Counted from the stretch's first letter, positions 15,395-23,017 are shown. The stretch: 23,341 nucleotides of DNA from an uncultured Collinsella sp. (GCA_900542325.1 UQMY01000035.1:1-23341); one strand, 5' to 3'. The notes: generated by a model from the sequence alone, not told the origin. A program made the numbers and translations.

Positions 15395-16711
15395 TTACTC
15401 GGAAGCAGCCTTCTCGGTCTTCCAGCCATCGACGAAGGCGTTCTTGACGCCGTCCCACTTGGTGTTGTCGGCAGCATAAGCGATGAGAGCCTGCTTGAGG
15501 TTCTTCTTCCACTCCTCGGAGGGGATGTAAACGAAGTCCCAAGCGACGGTCTTCTTGCCGTCCTTGGCCATAGCAACGGCCTGCTGCGAGAAGACGTTGG
15601 TGGTCTCCTTAGCGCTCTTGAACGGGGCGGTCAGACCCATCTTGTCAGCGATGATGCTGGTGGCGGTGTCAGAAGTGACGCACCAATACATGAAGTCCTC
15701 GGTGGCCTTCTGGGCATCCTCGGAAGCCTGGGAGCTGACGCACCAGTAGTTCTCGCCGCCGGAGCACAGGCCCTGGTTCTCCTCGCCGTCGACGCCGATG
15801 TAGATCGGCAGCATGCCGAGCTGGTCGTCGGTCATACCGGCCTTGGTGAGGTCGGCGTAGGCCCAAGAGCCGTTCTGGTAGAAGACGGCCTTGCCGGTTG
15901 CGAACTCGTTGGTGGCGTCGTCACCGGTCTTGGAGGCGAGCTGCGAAGGATCGCAGGTGGAGTCGGTGATATACAGGTCGAAGATCTGCTTAAAGTTGTC
16001 GAGATACTCGCCCTTGATCTCGTCGTCCTCCTGATTGTGCTCCTTCTCGAACTCGTAGTAGAGCGGGAGGTTGGCGAGGTGCGTGGTGTAGCGCCAGCTG
16101 GAGGAGTCATCCATGCCGGCGGAAGTGAAGGCACCGTCAACGCCGAGCTCGTCCTTGCGGGCCTGGATGTCATCGGCGCAAGCCTTCAGCTTGTCGAAGG
16201 AGTTGATGTCCTCGGCCTTGTAGCCGGCCTTCTCGAGGAGCTCCTTGTTGTAGATGATGCCGTAGCTCTCCTGAACCCAGTCGATACCCAGATCCTTGCC
16301 GTCGGACTGCAGCGCCAGGGAGTCGTCGATGAGCTCGCCGCGGAGCTTGGTGTCGGAAAGATCGGCGCAGTAGTCCTTCCAGTTCTTAAGGCCGGTGGGG
16401 CCGTTGACCTGGAACAGCGTCGGAGCGGAGCTCTTGGACATCTCGGACTTGAGCTTCTCCTCGTAGGTGTTGGAGGCGGCGGTCACGATCTTGACCTCGA
16501 CGCCCTTCTCCTTCTTGTACGCCTTGGCGATCTCCTTCCACTCCTTGTCGACCTCGGGCTTGAACTGGAGGAAGTAGACCTCGGCAGCGTCACCAGAAGC
16601 AGAGGAGCCGGAGCCGGCAGAACCACCGCAGCCCACGAGACCCAGACCAAGAACCGCAGCCGCGGAACCAGCAAAGCCCAGGAACTGCCTTCTGCTCATT
16701 TCGTTCTTCAT
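15395..16711 (-). CDS. Sugar-binding lipoprotein of the ABC importer (family 1 solute-binding protein)
   Basis: The extracytoplasmic substrate receptor of the importer, with 438 residues. The N-terminus combines a twin-arginine motif (SRRQFLGF at 6-13) with a lipobox LVGC ending at Cys28, so it should be a Tat-exported lipoprotein. A Gly/Ser linker follows. The mature part has family-1 solute-binding features such as KAYKKEKGVEVKIVTA near the N-terminus, and FATGKAVFYQNGSWAYADL in the middle. An ATG-proximal AAAGGGTGG supports the start at 16711; the longer frame from 16729 lacks a ribosome site. It is first in the operon, downstream of two candidate promoters carrying TTGTTTAAACAA-like boxes. 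The substrate is unproven: maltodextrin is suggested by the neighbours and by MalE-like architecture. Confidence 0.93.
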   Translation of the reverse strand: MKNEMSRRQFLGFAGSAAAVLGLGLVGCGGSAGSGSSASGDAAEVYFLQFKPEVDKEWKEIAKAYKKEKGVEVKIVTAASNTYEEKLKSEMSKSSAPTLFQVNGPTGLKNWKDYCADLSDTKLRGELIDDSLALQSDGKDLGIDWVQESYGIIYNKELLEKAGYKAEDINSFDKLKACADDIQARKDELGVDGAFTSAGMDDSSSWRYTTHLANLPLYYEFEKEHNQEDDEIKGEYLDNFKQIFDLYITDSTCDPSQLASKTGDDATNEFATGKAVFYQNGSWAYADLTKAGMTDDQLGMLPIYIGVDGEENQGLCSGGENYWCVSSQASEDAQKATEDFMYWCVTSDTATSIIADKMGLTAPFKSAKETTNVFSQQAVAMAKDGKKTVAWDFVYIPSEEWKKNLKQALIAYAADNTKWDGVKNAFVDGWKTEKAASE

Positions 16712-16795
16712 TACAATCCACCCTTTCACACCGTGGCGGCACCCTTTGCCGCCGCCTTCGGAGATTGGCTCGGGGACTTTGCCCCTTTTGCTGAT

Positions 16796-16831
16796 TTGTA
16801 CAATACGCTATTTGGCTAGTTGTTTGAACAA
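16796..16831 (-). promoter_or_regulatory. ABC operon proximal promoter and operator
   Basis: On the minus strand TTCAAA (16828-16823), a 17-bp spacer and TATTGT (16805-16800) give a plausible promoter about 80 bp upstream of the lipoprotein gene. Its -35 lies within TTGTTTGAACAA (16820-16831), one base from the TTGTTTAAACAA consensus. The -10 overlaps the palindrome TTGTACAA (16796-16803). Confidence 0.5.
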
Positions 16832-16877
16832 GTATTACTAGAGCGGTAGAAAAACTTCGGTGAACGGTAATTTCAAC

Positions 16878-16906
16878 TTGATACTTGACAAGTTTTGTAT
16901 AAACAA
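16878..16906 (-). promoter_or_regulatory. ABC operon distal promoter and operator
   Basis: TTGTATAAACAA (16895-16906) differs by one base from the Bacillus TreR operator TTGTATATACAA. On the minus strand its TTGTTT can act as a -35 hexamer, 17 bp from TATCAA (16883-16878). Between the two lies another palindrome, ACTTGACAAGT (16883-16893). Confidence 0.5.
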
Positions 16907-16925
16907 TTATTCGTTATCGAATGCA

Positions 16926-16978
16926 GAGAAAACGCCCGGTCAAGCCGATGCATCGTCGGTTTGACCGGGCGTTTTCTC
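16926..16978 (-). terminator. gntR terminator, 18-bp perfect stem
   Basis: Bases 16926-16943 are fully complementary to 16961-16978, and the interior can add five more pairs. A/T runs at the foot of the stem make it look bidirectional. It lies 40 bp past the gntR stop codon and insulates the ABC promoters. Confidence 0.88.
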
Positions 16979-17017
16979 TTTGAGGGCATGAGTCTCGTCA
17001 GGCTGCGAGCTAGCCGG

Positions 17018-17737
17018 CTATCGCTTGGAGTTGACGCGGTAGTGGAAGATCTCGGGATGCGTGCGGGCATGCGTGACCTCGAACAAGATGCCGTCCGAAG
17101 TGTACGACTGGCTCTCCATGACGGCGACACAGTTGTACTTGCCAAGGTCCAAGTAGCTGCAGTCCTCATCGTTGGCGAGCTCGACACTCACCGTACGGCG
17201 GCTCGCCATCACTTTGATGCCGCGCTTGTGCTCCAGATAGCCGTAGATAGAATCCGCCGCGATCTCGGGGGTCAGGCCCTTGGCGATCGACGCCAAAAAG
17301 TAGCCGTGGTCCACTTGGCGCGCGCTGCCGTTGAGGCTTCGGACACGCACGACGCGAATCAGCTCCTCGCCCACCTTAAAGCCCAGGCGACGAGAGAGTT
17401 GCTCAGTGCAAATCAAATGTTCAAAAGACTTGACCTCGGTCGATGCGACGGCATTGTTGCGTTTTGCGAACTCGCCAAACGACTCAACCTCTTCGAGTGC
17501 GCCCAGCATATCGGTTTCGCCCTTAAGCCAAATAACGCGCACGCCCTTGCCGTGTATAGGCTGCACAAACATCTGGTCGGCCAGCATGCTCAAGGCGCGT
17601 CGAACGGTATTGCGCGTGCAGCCAAACTCCGCGGTCAGCTCGGCTTCGGTTGGCAGCATCTCCTGAAACGCATAGGTCCCGTTGATGATGCGCGAACGGA
17701 TCTCGCGGTAGATTCCTTCGTAAATCGCTTTTGGCAT
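17018..17737 (-). CDS. GntR-family regulator with UTRA domain (TreR/HutC type)
   Basis: A 239-residue regulator. The N-terminal winged helix (about 4-70) has IYREIRSRIINGTYAFQEML and PTEAELTAEFGCTRNTVRRA, followed by the wing HGKGVRVI. The C-terminal UTRA ligand domain (about 85-235) ends FEVTHARTHPEIFHYRV. Domain order and several stretches (PTEAELTAEFG, SIYGYLE) resemble trehalose repressor TreR of Bacillus, whose effector is a sugar phosphate. AGAGGTGA precedes the ATG. The gene is divergent from the EIICB-HAD permease, and its own promoter region carries TTGTTTAAACCG. By analogy the likely inducer is maltose-6'-phosphate or trehalose-6-phosphate made by the PTS protein; this is inference. 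Confidence 0.93.
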   Translation of the reverse strand: MPKAIYEGIYREIRSRIINGTYAFQEMLPTEAELTAEFGCTRNTVRRALSMLADQMFVQPIHGKGVRVIWLKGETDMLGALEEVESFGEFAKRNNAVASTEVKSFEHLICTEQLSRRLGFKVGEELIRVVRVRSLNGSARQVDHGYFLASIAKGLTPEIAADSIYGYLEHKRGIKVMASRRTVSVELANDEDCSYLDLGKYNCVAVMESQSYTSDGILFEVTHARTHPEIFHYRVNSKR

Positions 17738-17789
17738 GACTTCACCTCTAATGAATATGTATGGCTAGGCACGATAGCATTTCTTAAAG

Positions 17790-17801
17790 TTGTTTAAACC
17801 G
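17790..17801. promoter_or_regulatory. TreR-like operator in the gntR promoter
   Basis: TTGTTTAAACCG overlaps the probable -35 region of the minus-strand gntR promoter (TATCGT -10 near 17771-17776). This suggests autoregulation. Confidence 0.5.
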
Positions 17802-17806
17802 ATTAT

Positions 17807-17830
17807 CGGTAAAGTACGGATTATTTACCG
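17807..17830. promoter_or_regulatory. Second inverted repeat in the gntR-PTS divergent region
   Basis: CGGTAAA (17807-17813) and TTTACCG (17824-17830) form a 7-bp-arm inverted repeat with a 10-bp spacer. Its sequence is unrelated to the TTGTTTAAAC boxes, so a second regulator may act here. Confidence 0.35.
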
Positions 17831-17898
17831 TCGACGGTTCCCCCGAAACCCAAATCGGACCGAATCAAAACCGTCAATGCGGCAAGCAGCCAGTCCTC

Positions 17899-17923
17899 TA
17901 CAATGAGTTCATTGTTTAAACGT
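17899..17923 (+). promoter_or_regulatory. PTS-HAD promoter -10 and operator
   Basis: A TACAAT -10 element (17899-17904) is followed by TTGTTTAAACGT (17912-17923), which places the operator over the transcription start. No good -35 is visible. The -10 is 58 bp upstream of the chosen start codon. Confidence 0.5.
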
Positions 17924-17961
17924 TCTTGCTCGCACAGCATGTTGCATCCGGAAGGCATATT

Positions 17962-20412
17962 ATGCTGCAGAAAATCCAACGTTTTGGCGGAGCCATGTTC
18001 GCGCCCGCCATGCTGTTTTCTATATCAGGCCTCATGGTCGGCATCTCCGCCCTCGCCACGACCGTAGACATCGTCGGTGACCTCGCCGTATACGGAACCC
18101 CTTGGTACGTTTTCTGGACCATCATCCAGCGCGGCTCGTGGACGGTCTTTAAACGTCTCCCGCTCCTTTTTGCCGTAGCGCTGCCTATCGGTCTTGCCCA
18201 AAAGCAACCGGCGCGCTGCTGCCTCGAGGCACTCGTGGCCTATTTTGCCTATTGCTTCTTTTTGAGCGAGATCATTAAGCTGAGCGGAGACAACCTTGGG
18301 CTTAAGTACCCATCATCTTTGACCCCCGCCAGCGGTATCACCGTCATCGACGGCATCAAGACGCTCGACACCGGCATTATCGGCCCGCTGGCGGTGTCGG
18401 CAACCGTCGTTGCCATCCATGACCGCTTCTACGATGCCAAGGTTCCCGATTGGCTCGGCACCTTCTCGGGTTCCTCGCTGGTCTACCTCATCAGCTTTTT
18501 TGCCGTGTTTGCCCTTGCCGCCATCTCGGCCGCCATCGTGCCCTTCGCATACGCTGTGACCGAAACGCTGCGCCACGCACTTGCGGGCGTCGGCCCCTTC
18601 GGCGTGGGCATCTTTGTGTTTTTGGAGCGAGCGCTCGAGCCCATGGGGCTGCACCATCTGCTCTATATGCCCATCTATTACGACAATCTGGTCATTCACG
18701 ACGGTATTTACGCCACGTGGACCAACCTGCTCCCCATTCTCTCCCATAGCACGCGCCCTTTAAATGAACTTGCGCCCTGGGCAGGTTTTACCGCCACCGG
18801 CTGGGGCAAGCTCTTTGGCCTTCCCGCCATCGCGGCAGCATTCTATTTCACCGCCAAACCCGAACGCCGCGCCGGCCTTAAGGTCATCCTTTTGCCCGCC
18901 ATCGTCGCCTCGGTGGTCTGCGGCGTCACCGAGCCGCTCGAGTTTCTCTTTATGTTCACCTATCCCGGACTCTTTTTGCTCTACGCCGTCCTGTCCTCCT
19001 GCCTTGCCATGACCATGAACTTCTTTGGCATCGTCGGCATCTTCTCGGGCGGTCTCATGGAAATGACGGCCTTCAACTTCATCCCGCTCATGCGAATGCA
19101 TGCCGGCTCCTACCTTTTGGCGCTCGGTATCGGTCTTGCCTTTAGCCTCATCTTTTTTGTTAGTTTTCGAGCACTCATCTTGGTCTATGACCTTAAGACG
19201 CCGGGCCGCGAGGATCATGTCTCCAATCGCGCGGCAATCGATCGTTTAACGGGAAGCGGCTTTGCCAAAGAGCAATCTCCCAATGGCGAGGTCAGTATTC
19301 AATCCGATCAAGATCACGTCCTCGCTGAGCGGGTAATTCAGCTTTTAGGTGGCGTTGGCAATATCGTGGGCGCAACCAACTGCGCCACGCGCCTGCGCGT
19401 CGAGGTCGCAGACCCTTCCATCGTTGCAGATAATGCGTCGTTTGTCGCGGTGGGCGCCAAGGGCCTCATCATTACGGGCAAGACCGCCCAGGTGATTATT
19501 GGCATCTCCGTTCCCCGCGTTAAAGAGCATTTTGACCAGATCATGGGCCTCGAGCCGGGATTTGTGCCCACCACCTCGGCCTCCCCTTCCGCCAGCGCAG
19601 CCCATAAGCGCGGCGATATCTGCTTCTTCGATATCGACGGAACACTCGCCTGGCAAGACCCTCGAGTGGCACAAGAGCTTCCCGAGAGCGAGCGAGACCT
19701 CTCCCCCTATCCCAATGAAGCGGTCTCGCAAGCCATCCGTGATTTTGTCGCCAAGGGCAATATGGCGTTTATCTGCACAGGGCGCACGCTGAGCTGCATC
19801 CATCCAAAGCTGCTCGAGCTGCCCTGGACCGGCATCGTCTGCCTCGCGGGTGGCTATGTCGAACTTGAGGGACACGTGATTCGCGATTTGGCGATGACGC
19901 CCGGCATGCTGCAGCGCCTTGCTCCCATTCTTGAGCAATCGGACGAAGTGATTCGTTTTGAGGGACTCAATGGCGTCGTTCGCATGAGTGCCGATGCGCC
20001 CGACGCCCCGGGATACGCCCGCACCGTGGGCGATGCAATTACGCAGCTGCAACATTACAGCGCCTACAAGATCTTAATGTCCACGTCGCTTGCCAACCGC
20101 ATCGCTCAGGATCAAGCGTTTGAGCCGCTGCTCTGCTTTAACGAGCTCGAGCTCGAAGTGACCGAGATTTCGCCTCGCGAATGCACCAAGCGCGAGGGTA
20201 TCCAGTCCGTACTCGACGCCCTCGATCCCCACCACGGAACCGTATACGGCATCGGCGACGCCAGCAATGACGTCTCGCTGATGAACGCCGTCGACGTTGG
20301 CATCGCCATGGGCAACGCACCGGACTTCCTCAAGGAAAAGGCCGACTATGTCACCGACAGCATCGACCACGACGGCGTCGTCACCGCGCTCGAACACTTT
20401 GGGCTTATCTAG
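17962..20412 (+). CDS. PTS alpha-glucoside/maltose-type EIICB fused to a Cof-type HAD phosphatase
   Basis: An 816-residue membrane protein with three parts. Residues 1 to about 410 are an EIIC channel of the MalP/GlvC subgroup: the start MLQKIQRFGGAMFAPAMLF, then GIKTLDTGIIG, GLHHLLYMPI and GVTEPLEFLF. Residues about 455-530 are EIIB, with phospho-acceptor Cys474 in NCATRLRV. After a Ser/Ala linker, residues about 550-816 are a HAD hydrolase with nucleophile Asp557 and Asp559 in FFDIDGT, Thr606 in CTGRT, a motif III lysine near 743 and GIGDASND (Asp766, Asp770). EIICB would import and phosphorylate the sugar, and the HAD domain could remove the phosphate. No EIIA domain is present, so an EIIA must act in trans. 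GGAAGG before 17962 and the family start support this ATG over the upstream TTG at 17926. Maltose or another alpha-glucoside is the probable substrate; trehalose is possible. Confidence 0.92.
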   Translation: MLQKIQRFGGAMFAPAMLFSISGLMVGISALATTVDIVGDLAVYGTPWYVFWTIIQRGSWTVFKRLPLLFAVALPIGLAQKQPARCCLEALVAYFAYCFFLSEIIKLSGDNLGLKYPSSLTPASGITVIDGIKTLDTGIIGPLAVSATVVAIHDRFYDAKVPDWLGTFSGSSLVYLISFFAVFALAAISAAIVPFAYAVTETLRHALAGVGPFGVGIFVFLERALEPMGLHHLLYMPIYYDNLVIHDGIYATWTNLLPILSHSTRPLNELAPWAGFTATGWGKLFGLPAIAAAFYFTAKPERRAGLKVILLPAIVASVVCGVTEPLEFLFMFTYPGLFLLYAVLSSCLAMTMNFFGIVGIFSGGLMEMTAFNFIPLMRMHAGSYLLALGIGLAFSLIFFVSFRALILVYDLKTPGREDHVSNRAAIDRLTGSGFAKEQSPNGEVSIQSDQDHVLAERVIQLLGGVGNIVGATNCATRLRVEVADPSIVADNASFVAVGAKGLIITGKTAQVIIGISVPRVKEHFDQIMGLEPGFVPTTSASPSASAAHKRGDICFFDIDGTLAWQDPRVAQELPESERDLSPYPNEAVSQAIRDFVAKGNMAFICTGRTLSCIHPKLLELPWTGIVCLAGGYVELEGHVIRDLAMTPGMLQRLAPILEQSDEVIRFEGLNGVVRMSADAPDAPGYARTVGDAITQLQHYSAYKILMSTSLANRIAQDQAFEPLLCFNELELEVTEISPRECTKREGIQSVLDALDPHHGTVYGIGDASNDVSLMNAVDVGIAMGNAPDFLKEKADYVTDSIDHDGVVTALEHFGLI

Positions 20413-20527
20413 CCAAGCCCCTTCCGCACTTGCGGCCGCATGGACCAATCGTCTTCAACCGCCGCGCTCGACGCCCTAATGTGGCAATATGTTGTCTGCA
20501 TAATGCAACGATGCAACCTATCAAAGA

Positions 20528-21553
20528 ATGCGAGAACCCGTGTCCAGTCCGTTTACCAGCTTTTTAGCCCAGCACTTTGACCAGATTAACGACTATCTGG
20601 CCACGTTCTTTGACGGACAGGCGACTTCCGCCGATATCGAGCGCTACCTGTATACCCCGCTCTCGGCATTTACGGCAAACGCTGGCAAGCGCCACCGCCC
20701 GCTCATCTGCATGCTCGCCGCCACTGCGGTAGGCGGCAGCTTTGAGAGCGCCCGCAGCGCAGCGGCGGCCATCGAGCACTTTCAGTCGGGCGCACTCATC
20801 CACGACGACATCGCCGACAACGGGCAGATTCGTCGCGGCAAGCCCTGCATGCACCTTACCGAGGGCACCGGTCTTGCCATCAACTGCGGTGACCTGGCGC
20901 TCACCATGGTCACCAAGACGGTTCTCGACGACCCCACACTCAACGCAGACGTGAAGCTTCGCGTGCTCCACGAGCTTACCGAGATGATCGTCCGTACCAT
21001 CGAGGGCCAGGCGCTCGACCTGGGCTGGGTCCGCGACGGGCGCTTTGACATTTCGGTCGACGATTATCTGGACATGGCGACGCACAAGACCGCGTACTAC
21101 AGCGGAGCGACGCCGCTTGCCGCCGGAGCCATTATCGGCGGCGGCAGCGAAGAGCAGATTGAGGCACTGCGCGCCTTTGGGCTGCACACGGGCCTTGCCT
21201 TCCAGATTCAAGACGACCTGCTCAACTTGATCGGCACCAAGGAGGCCGCCAACAAGGACTTCCGCACCGATATCACCGAGGGCAAGCGCACCCTCGTTGC
21301 CGTGCATGCCCTGTCAGACGAGCGCTATCACGACGAGATCGAGGCAATCCTTTCCTCGGGCACCGAGGACCCTGCGCAGCTCGCACGCGCCGTGGAGATC
21401 TTCCAGGAGACCGGCTCCATCGATTACGCCCACACCTATGCGCTCGACCTGACCGCTAAGGCCAAGGCCGCTATCGAAGGCGTCGAGCTCGACCCGCATG
21501 CGCGCGAGCTCTTCCTCTCAATGGCAGATTTCTTTGTGGAGCGTCTTAACTAG
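20528..21553 (+). CDS. Polyprenyl (farnesyl/geranylgeranyl) diphosphate synthase
   Basis: A trans-prenyltransferase that condenses isopentenyl diphosphate with allylic diphosphates to build isoprenoid chains for quinones, carotenoids or the undecaprenyl precursor. The 341-residue protein has GKRHRP at 53-58, the first aspartate-rich motif DDIAD at 93-97, KT at 187-188, the second motif in FQIQDDLLNLIG (229-233) and ITEGKRTL. The second motif ends in Asn instead of the usual Asp. A small residue pair before the first motif (AL, residues 89-90) suggests a product longer than farnesyl, but length cannot be fixed by eye. The start is uncertain: ATG 20528 has a weak AAAGA site, and GTG 20540 (SSPFTSF...) is an alternative. 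It lies 115 bp after the PTS gene on the same strand and is probably transcribed separately. Confidence 0.92.
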   Translation: MREPVSSPFTSFLAQHFDQINDYLATFFDGQATSADIERYLYTPLSAFTANAGKRHRPLICMLAATAVGGSFESARSAAAAIEHFQSGALIHDDIADNGQIRRGKPCMHLTEGTGLAINCGDLALTMVTKTVLDDPTLNADVKLRVLHELTEMIVRTIEGQALDLGWVRDGRFDISVDDYLDMATHKTAYYSGATPLAAGAIIGGGSEEQIEALRAFGLHTGLAFQIQDDLLNLIGTKEAANKDFRTDITEGKRTLVAVHALSDERYHDEIEAILSSGTEDPAQLARAVEIFQETGSIDYAHTYALDLTAKAKAAIEGVELDPHARELFLSMADFFVERLN

Positions 21554-21692
21554 CGGGGGTCATAAAACCTGTGGGCAGCGAGTTTGGGTACAAGTTGCTA
21601 CACTATTGAGTGCATGTTTATAAATTGTCTCGCGTTGTCTATCCGACACACGCTCAAAATAGTACGAATGGTACGCCGAAAGGGGTTCGTTC

Positions 21693-22598
21693 ATGGAACC
21701 TATTACAACGGGCATGCAGGGAGCAGCCGTCGAGGACGTCCAGTCCCGCCTTCTGCAGCTCGGCTATACAATCGATGACACCGAGGTTGCCGACAAGCGC
21801 TTTGGCACCACCACCGAGCAGGCCGTCAGCACCTTCAGGCTCGACAGCGGCCTTGCTGCCGGTCATGCCGTCGATATCCCCTGTTGGAGCGCCCTGGTCG
21901 ACGCCTCGTATAAGCTGGGCGACCGCACTCTGTATCTGCGCATGCCCAATTTCCATGGCGCCGATGTGCAGGCCCTGCAGCGCGCTCTCAACGTTTTGGG
22001 CTTTGCCTGCGGCGAGGACGACGGCTACTTTGGTCCGCATACCGAGGCCGCCCTGCAGCAGTTCCAGGAAAATGTCGGCCTGTTTGCCGACGGCATGGCC
22101 TTCCAGGACACCTACGCCTACATCAACCGCCTGCACCATGTGTGGGAGGGCAAGCCCTCGGTCACCGAAGCCGAGTCCCGCATCGGTTTTGCTCGCGCCG
22201 CCAACGTGCTCGAGCGCTTCCAGATCGCCGTTATCGGTGAGGACCCCATCGCCCGCAGCGTTGCTTCGCGCATGTGGAACATCGCCACGGCAACGACCGA
22301 CAACAGCGGCATGATGCTCTGCGACTCCGAGGTCCCAACCGACGTTGACCTGGTGCTCGAGATCGCAAGCGACGAGCTGCCCGCCGACGCCGCGCCACGC
22401 GCCACGATTGCCCTCGCCGAGTGCCACAACCTGGCCCAGCGCATCCGCACCGCCAATGTCGCCGCGCAGCAGAAGCCGGCTCGCATTCGCATTGAGCTCA
22501 CGGGCATGACGCGCTACAACGGCACCTTCACGGCCAGCGACGCGCAGACGCTCGCCGTACGCCTACTCGACGGCGTTTGCGATGCCCTCGCAGATTAG
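21693..22598 (+). CDS. Protein with two peptidoglycan-binding (PG_binding_1) domains
   Basis: A 301-residue protein. Two PG_binding_1 repeats are visible: residues about 6-70 (TGMQGAAVEDVQSRLLQLGY, then RFGTTTEQAVSTF) and about 85-148 (FHGADVQALQRALNVLGF, then GYFGPHTEAALQQFQ). The remaining 150 residues form an alpha/beta-like domain that I do not recognise; zinc-ligand motifs of an Amidase_3 enzyme are not evident. There is no signal peptide or membrane segment, which is odd for a wall-binding protein. The double-repeat N-terminus without a leader recalls CwlM of mycobacteria, a cytoplasmic regulator of precursor synthesis, but that comparison rests on architecture only. GAAAGGGG lies 8 bases before the ATG. 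The upstream gap (139 bp) shows no clear promoter, and tRNA-Gln follows 38 bp after the stop. Confidence 0.85.
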   Translation: MEPITTGMQGAAVEDVQSRLLQLGYTIDDTEVADKRFGTTTEQAVSTFRLDSGLAAGHAVDIPCWSALVDASYKLGDRTLYLRMPNFHGADVQALQRALNVLGFACGEDDGYFGPHTEAALQQFQENVGLFADGMAFQDTYAYINRLHHVWEGKPSVTEAESRIGFARAANVLERFQIAVIGEDPIARSVASRMWNIATATTDNSGMMLCDSEVPTDVDLVLEIASDELPADAAPRATIALAECHNLAQRIRTANVAAQQKPARIRIELTGMTRYNGTFTASDAQTLAVRLLDGVCDALAD

Positions 22599-22636
22599 GT
22601 AAACTAGACGAGTTGCTTTTGGGCAACACCACACAT

Positions 22637-22708
22637 TGGGACGTAGTTCAACGGTAGAACTCCGGTTTTTGGTGCCGGCTGTTGGGGGTTCGAATCCCTC
22701 CGTCCCAG
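22637..22708 (+). tRNA. tRNA-Gln (anticodon UUG)
   Basis: Acceptor arms TGGGACG/CGTCCCA, D-stem GTTC/GAAC, anticodon stem CCGGT/GCCGG around loop TTTTGGT (anticodon TTG), and T-arm GGGGG-TTCGAAT-CCCTC all pair. The discriminator is G and CCA is encoded at 22709-22711. It reads CAA glutamine codons. Confidence 0.97.
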
Positions 22709-22720
22709 CCATTAAAACTG

Positions 22721-22756
22721 AGCGCCCTAAGCCCATAATGGCCCAGGGCGCTTTCT
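22721..22756 (+). terminator. Terminator after tRNA-Gln
   Basis: AGCGCCCT (22721-22728) and AGGGCGCT (22745-22752), with an inner CCA-TAA-TGG helix, are followed by TTCTT. It lies 10 bp past the encoded CCA. Confidence 0.8.
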
Positions 22757-22762
22757 TGTGGG

Positions 22763-22883
22763 CAAGCGGAGGAATTCGAACCCGCAAGGGTGCGGAGCTG
22801 AGGAAACGCGAAGCGTTTTCCAGCGCAGCACGCAAGGAGCGAAGCGACGCAGCGGGGCGCGGCCGCCGACCAGGCGGACGCGG
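22763..22883. repeat. tRNA-like repeat, copy 1
   Basis: A 36-bp block (22763-22798) containing ATTCGAACCCGCAAGGG, the reverse complement of a T-arm, is followed by a 44-bp insert with a small hairpin. Then come AGCGACGCAGCGGGGCGC and more (22843-22868), and CAGGCGGACGCGG. Both blocks recur in copy 2. Reading frames across it are low-complexity and are not taken as genes. Confidence 0.75.
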
Positions 22884-22898
22884 AATCCCTCCGTCCCA
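22883..22898 (+). repeat. 16-bp duplicate of the tRNA-Gln 3' end
   Basis: GAATCCCTCCGTCCCA exactly matches the T-arm and acceptor end of the intact tRNA-Gln (22692-22707), about 190 bp downstream of it. Such a 3'-end copy is what integration of an element at the tRNA leaves behind, though no integrase gene is in the window. Confidence 0.7.
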
Positions 22899-22944
22899 CA
22901 CCAGCCAAGAGCCCCTCACGTCAAGCAAATCGAGCCAACGCCGC

Positions 22945-23016
22945 CAAGCGGAGGGATTCGAACCCGCAAGGGTGCGGAGCGATGCAGCGGGGCGCGGCCG
23001 CCGCAGGCAGACGCGG
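22945..23016. repeat. tRNA-like repeat, copy 2
   Basis: The 36-bp block at 22945-22980 matches copy 1 with one mismatch and runs directly into the second shared block (22978-23003, one mismatch) and CAGGCAGACGCGG. The insert of copy 1 is missing here, so one copy arose from the other by deletion or insertion. Confidence 0.75.
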
Positions 23017-23017
23017 T

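Noticed and set aside
15380..16819. 479-codon plus-strand frame opposite the binding-protein gene
   Set aside because: Leu/Val/Gly-rich shadow frame; the minus strand has a Tat/lipobox leader and solute-binding features.
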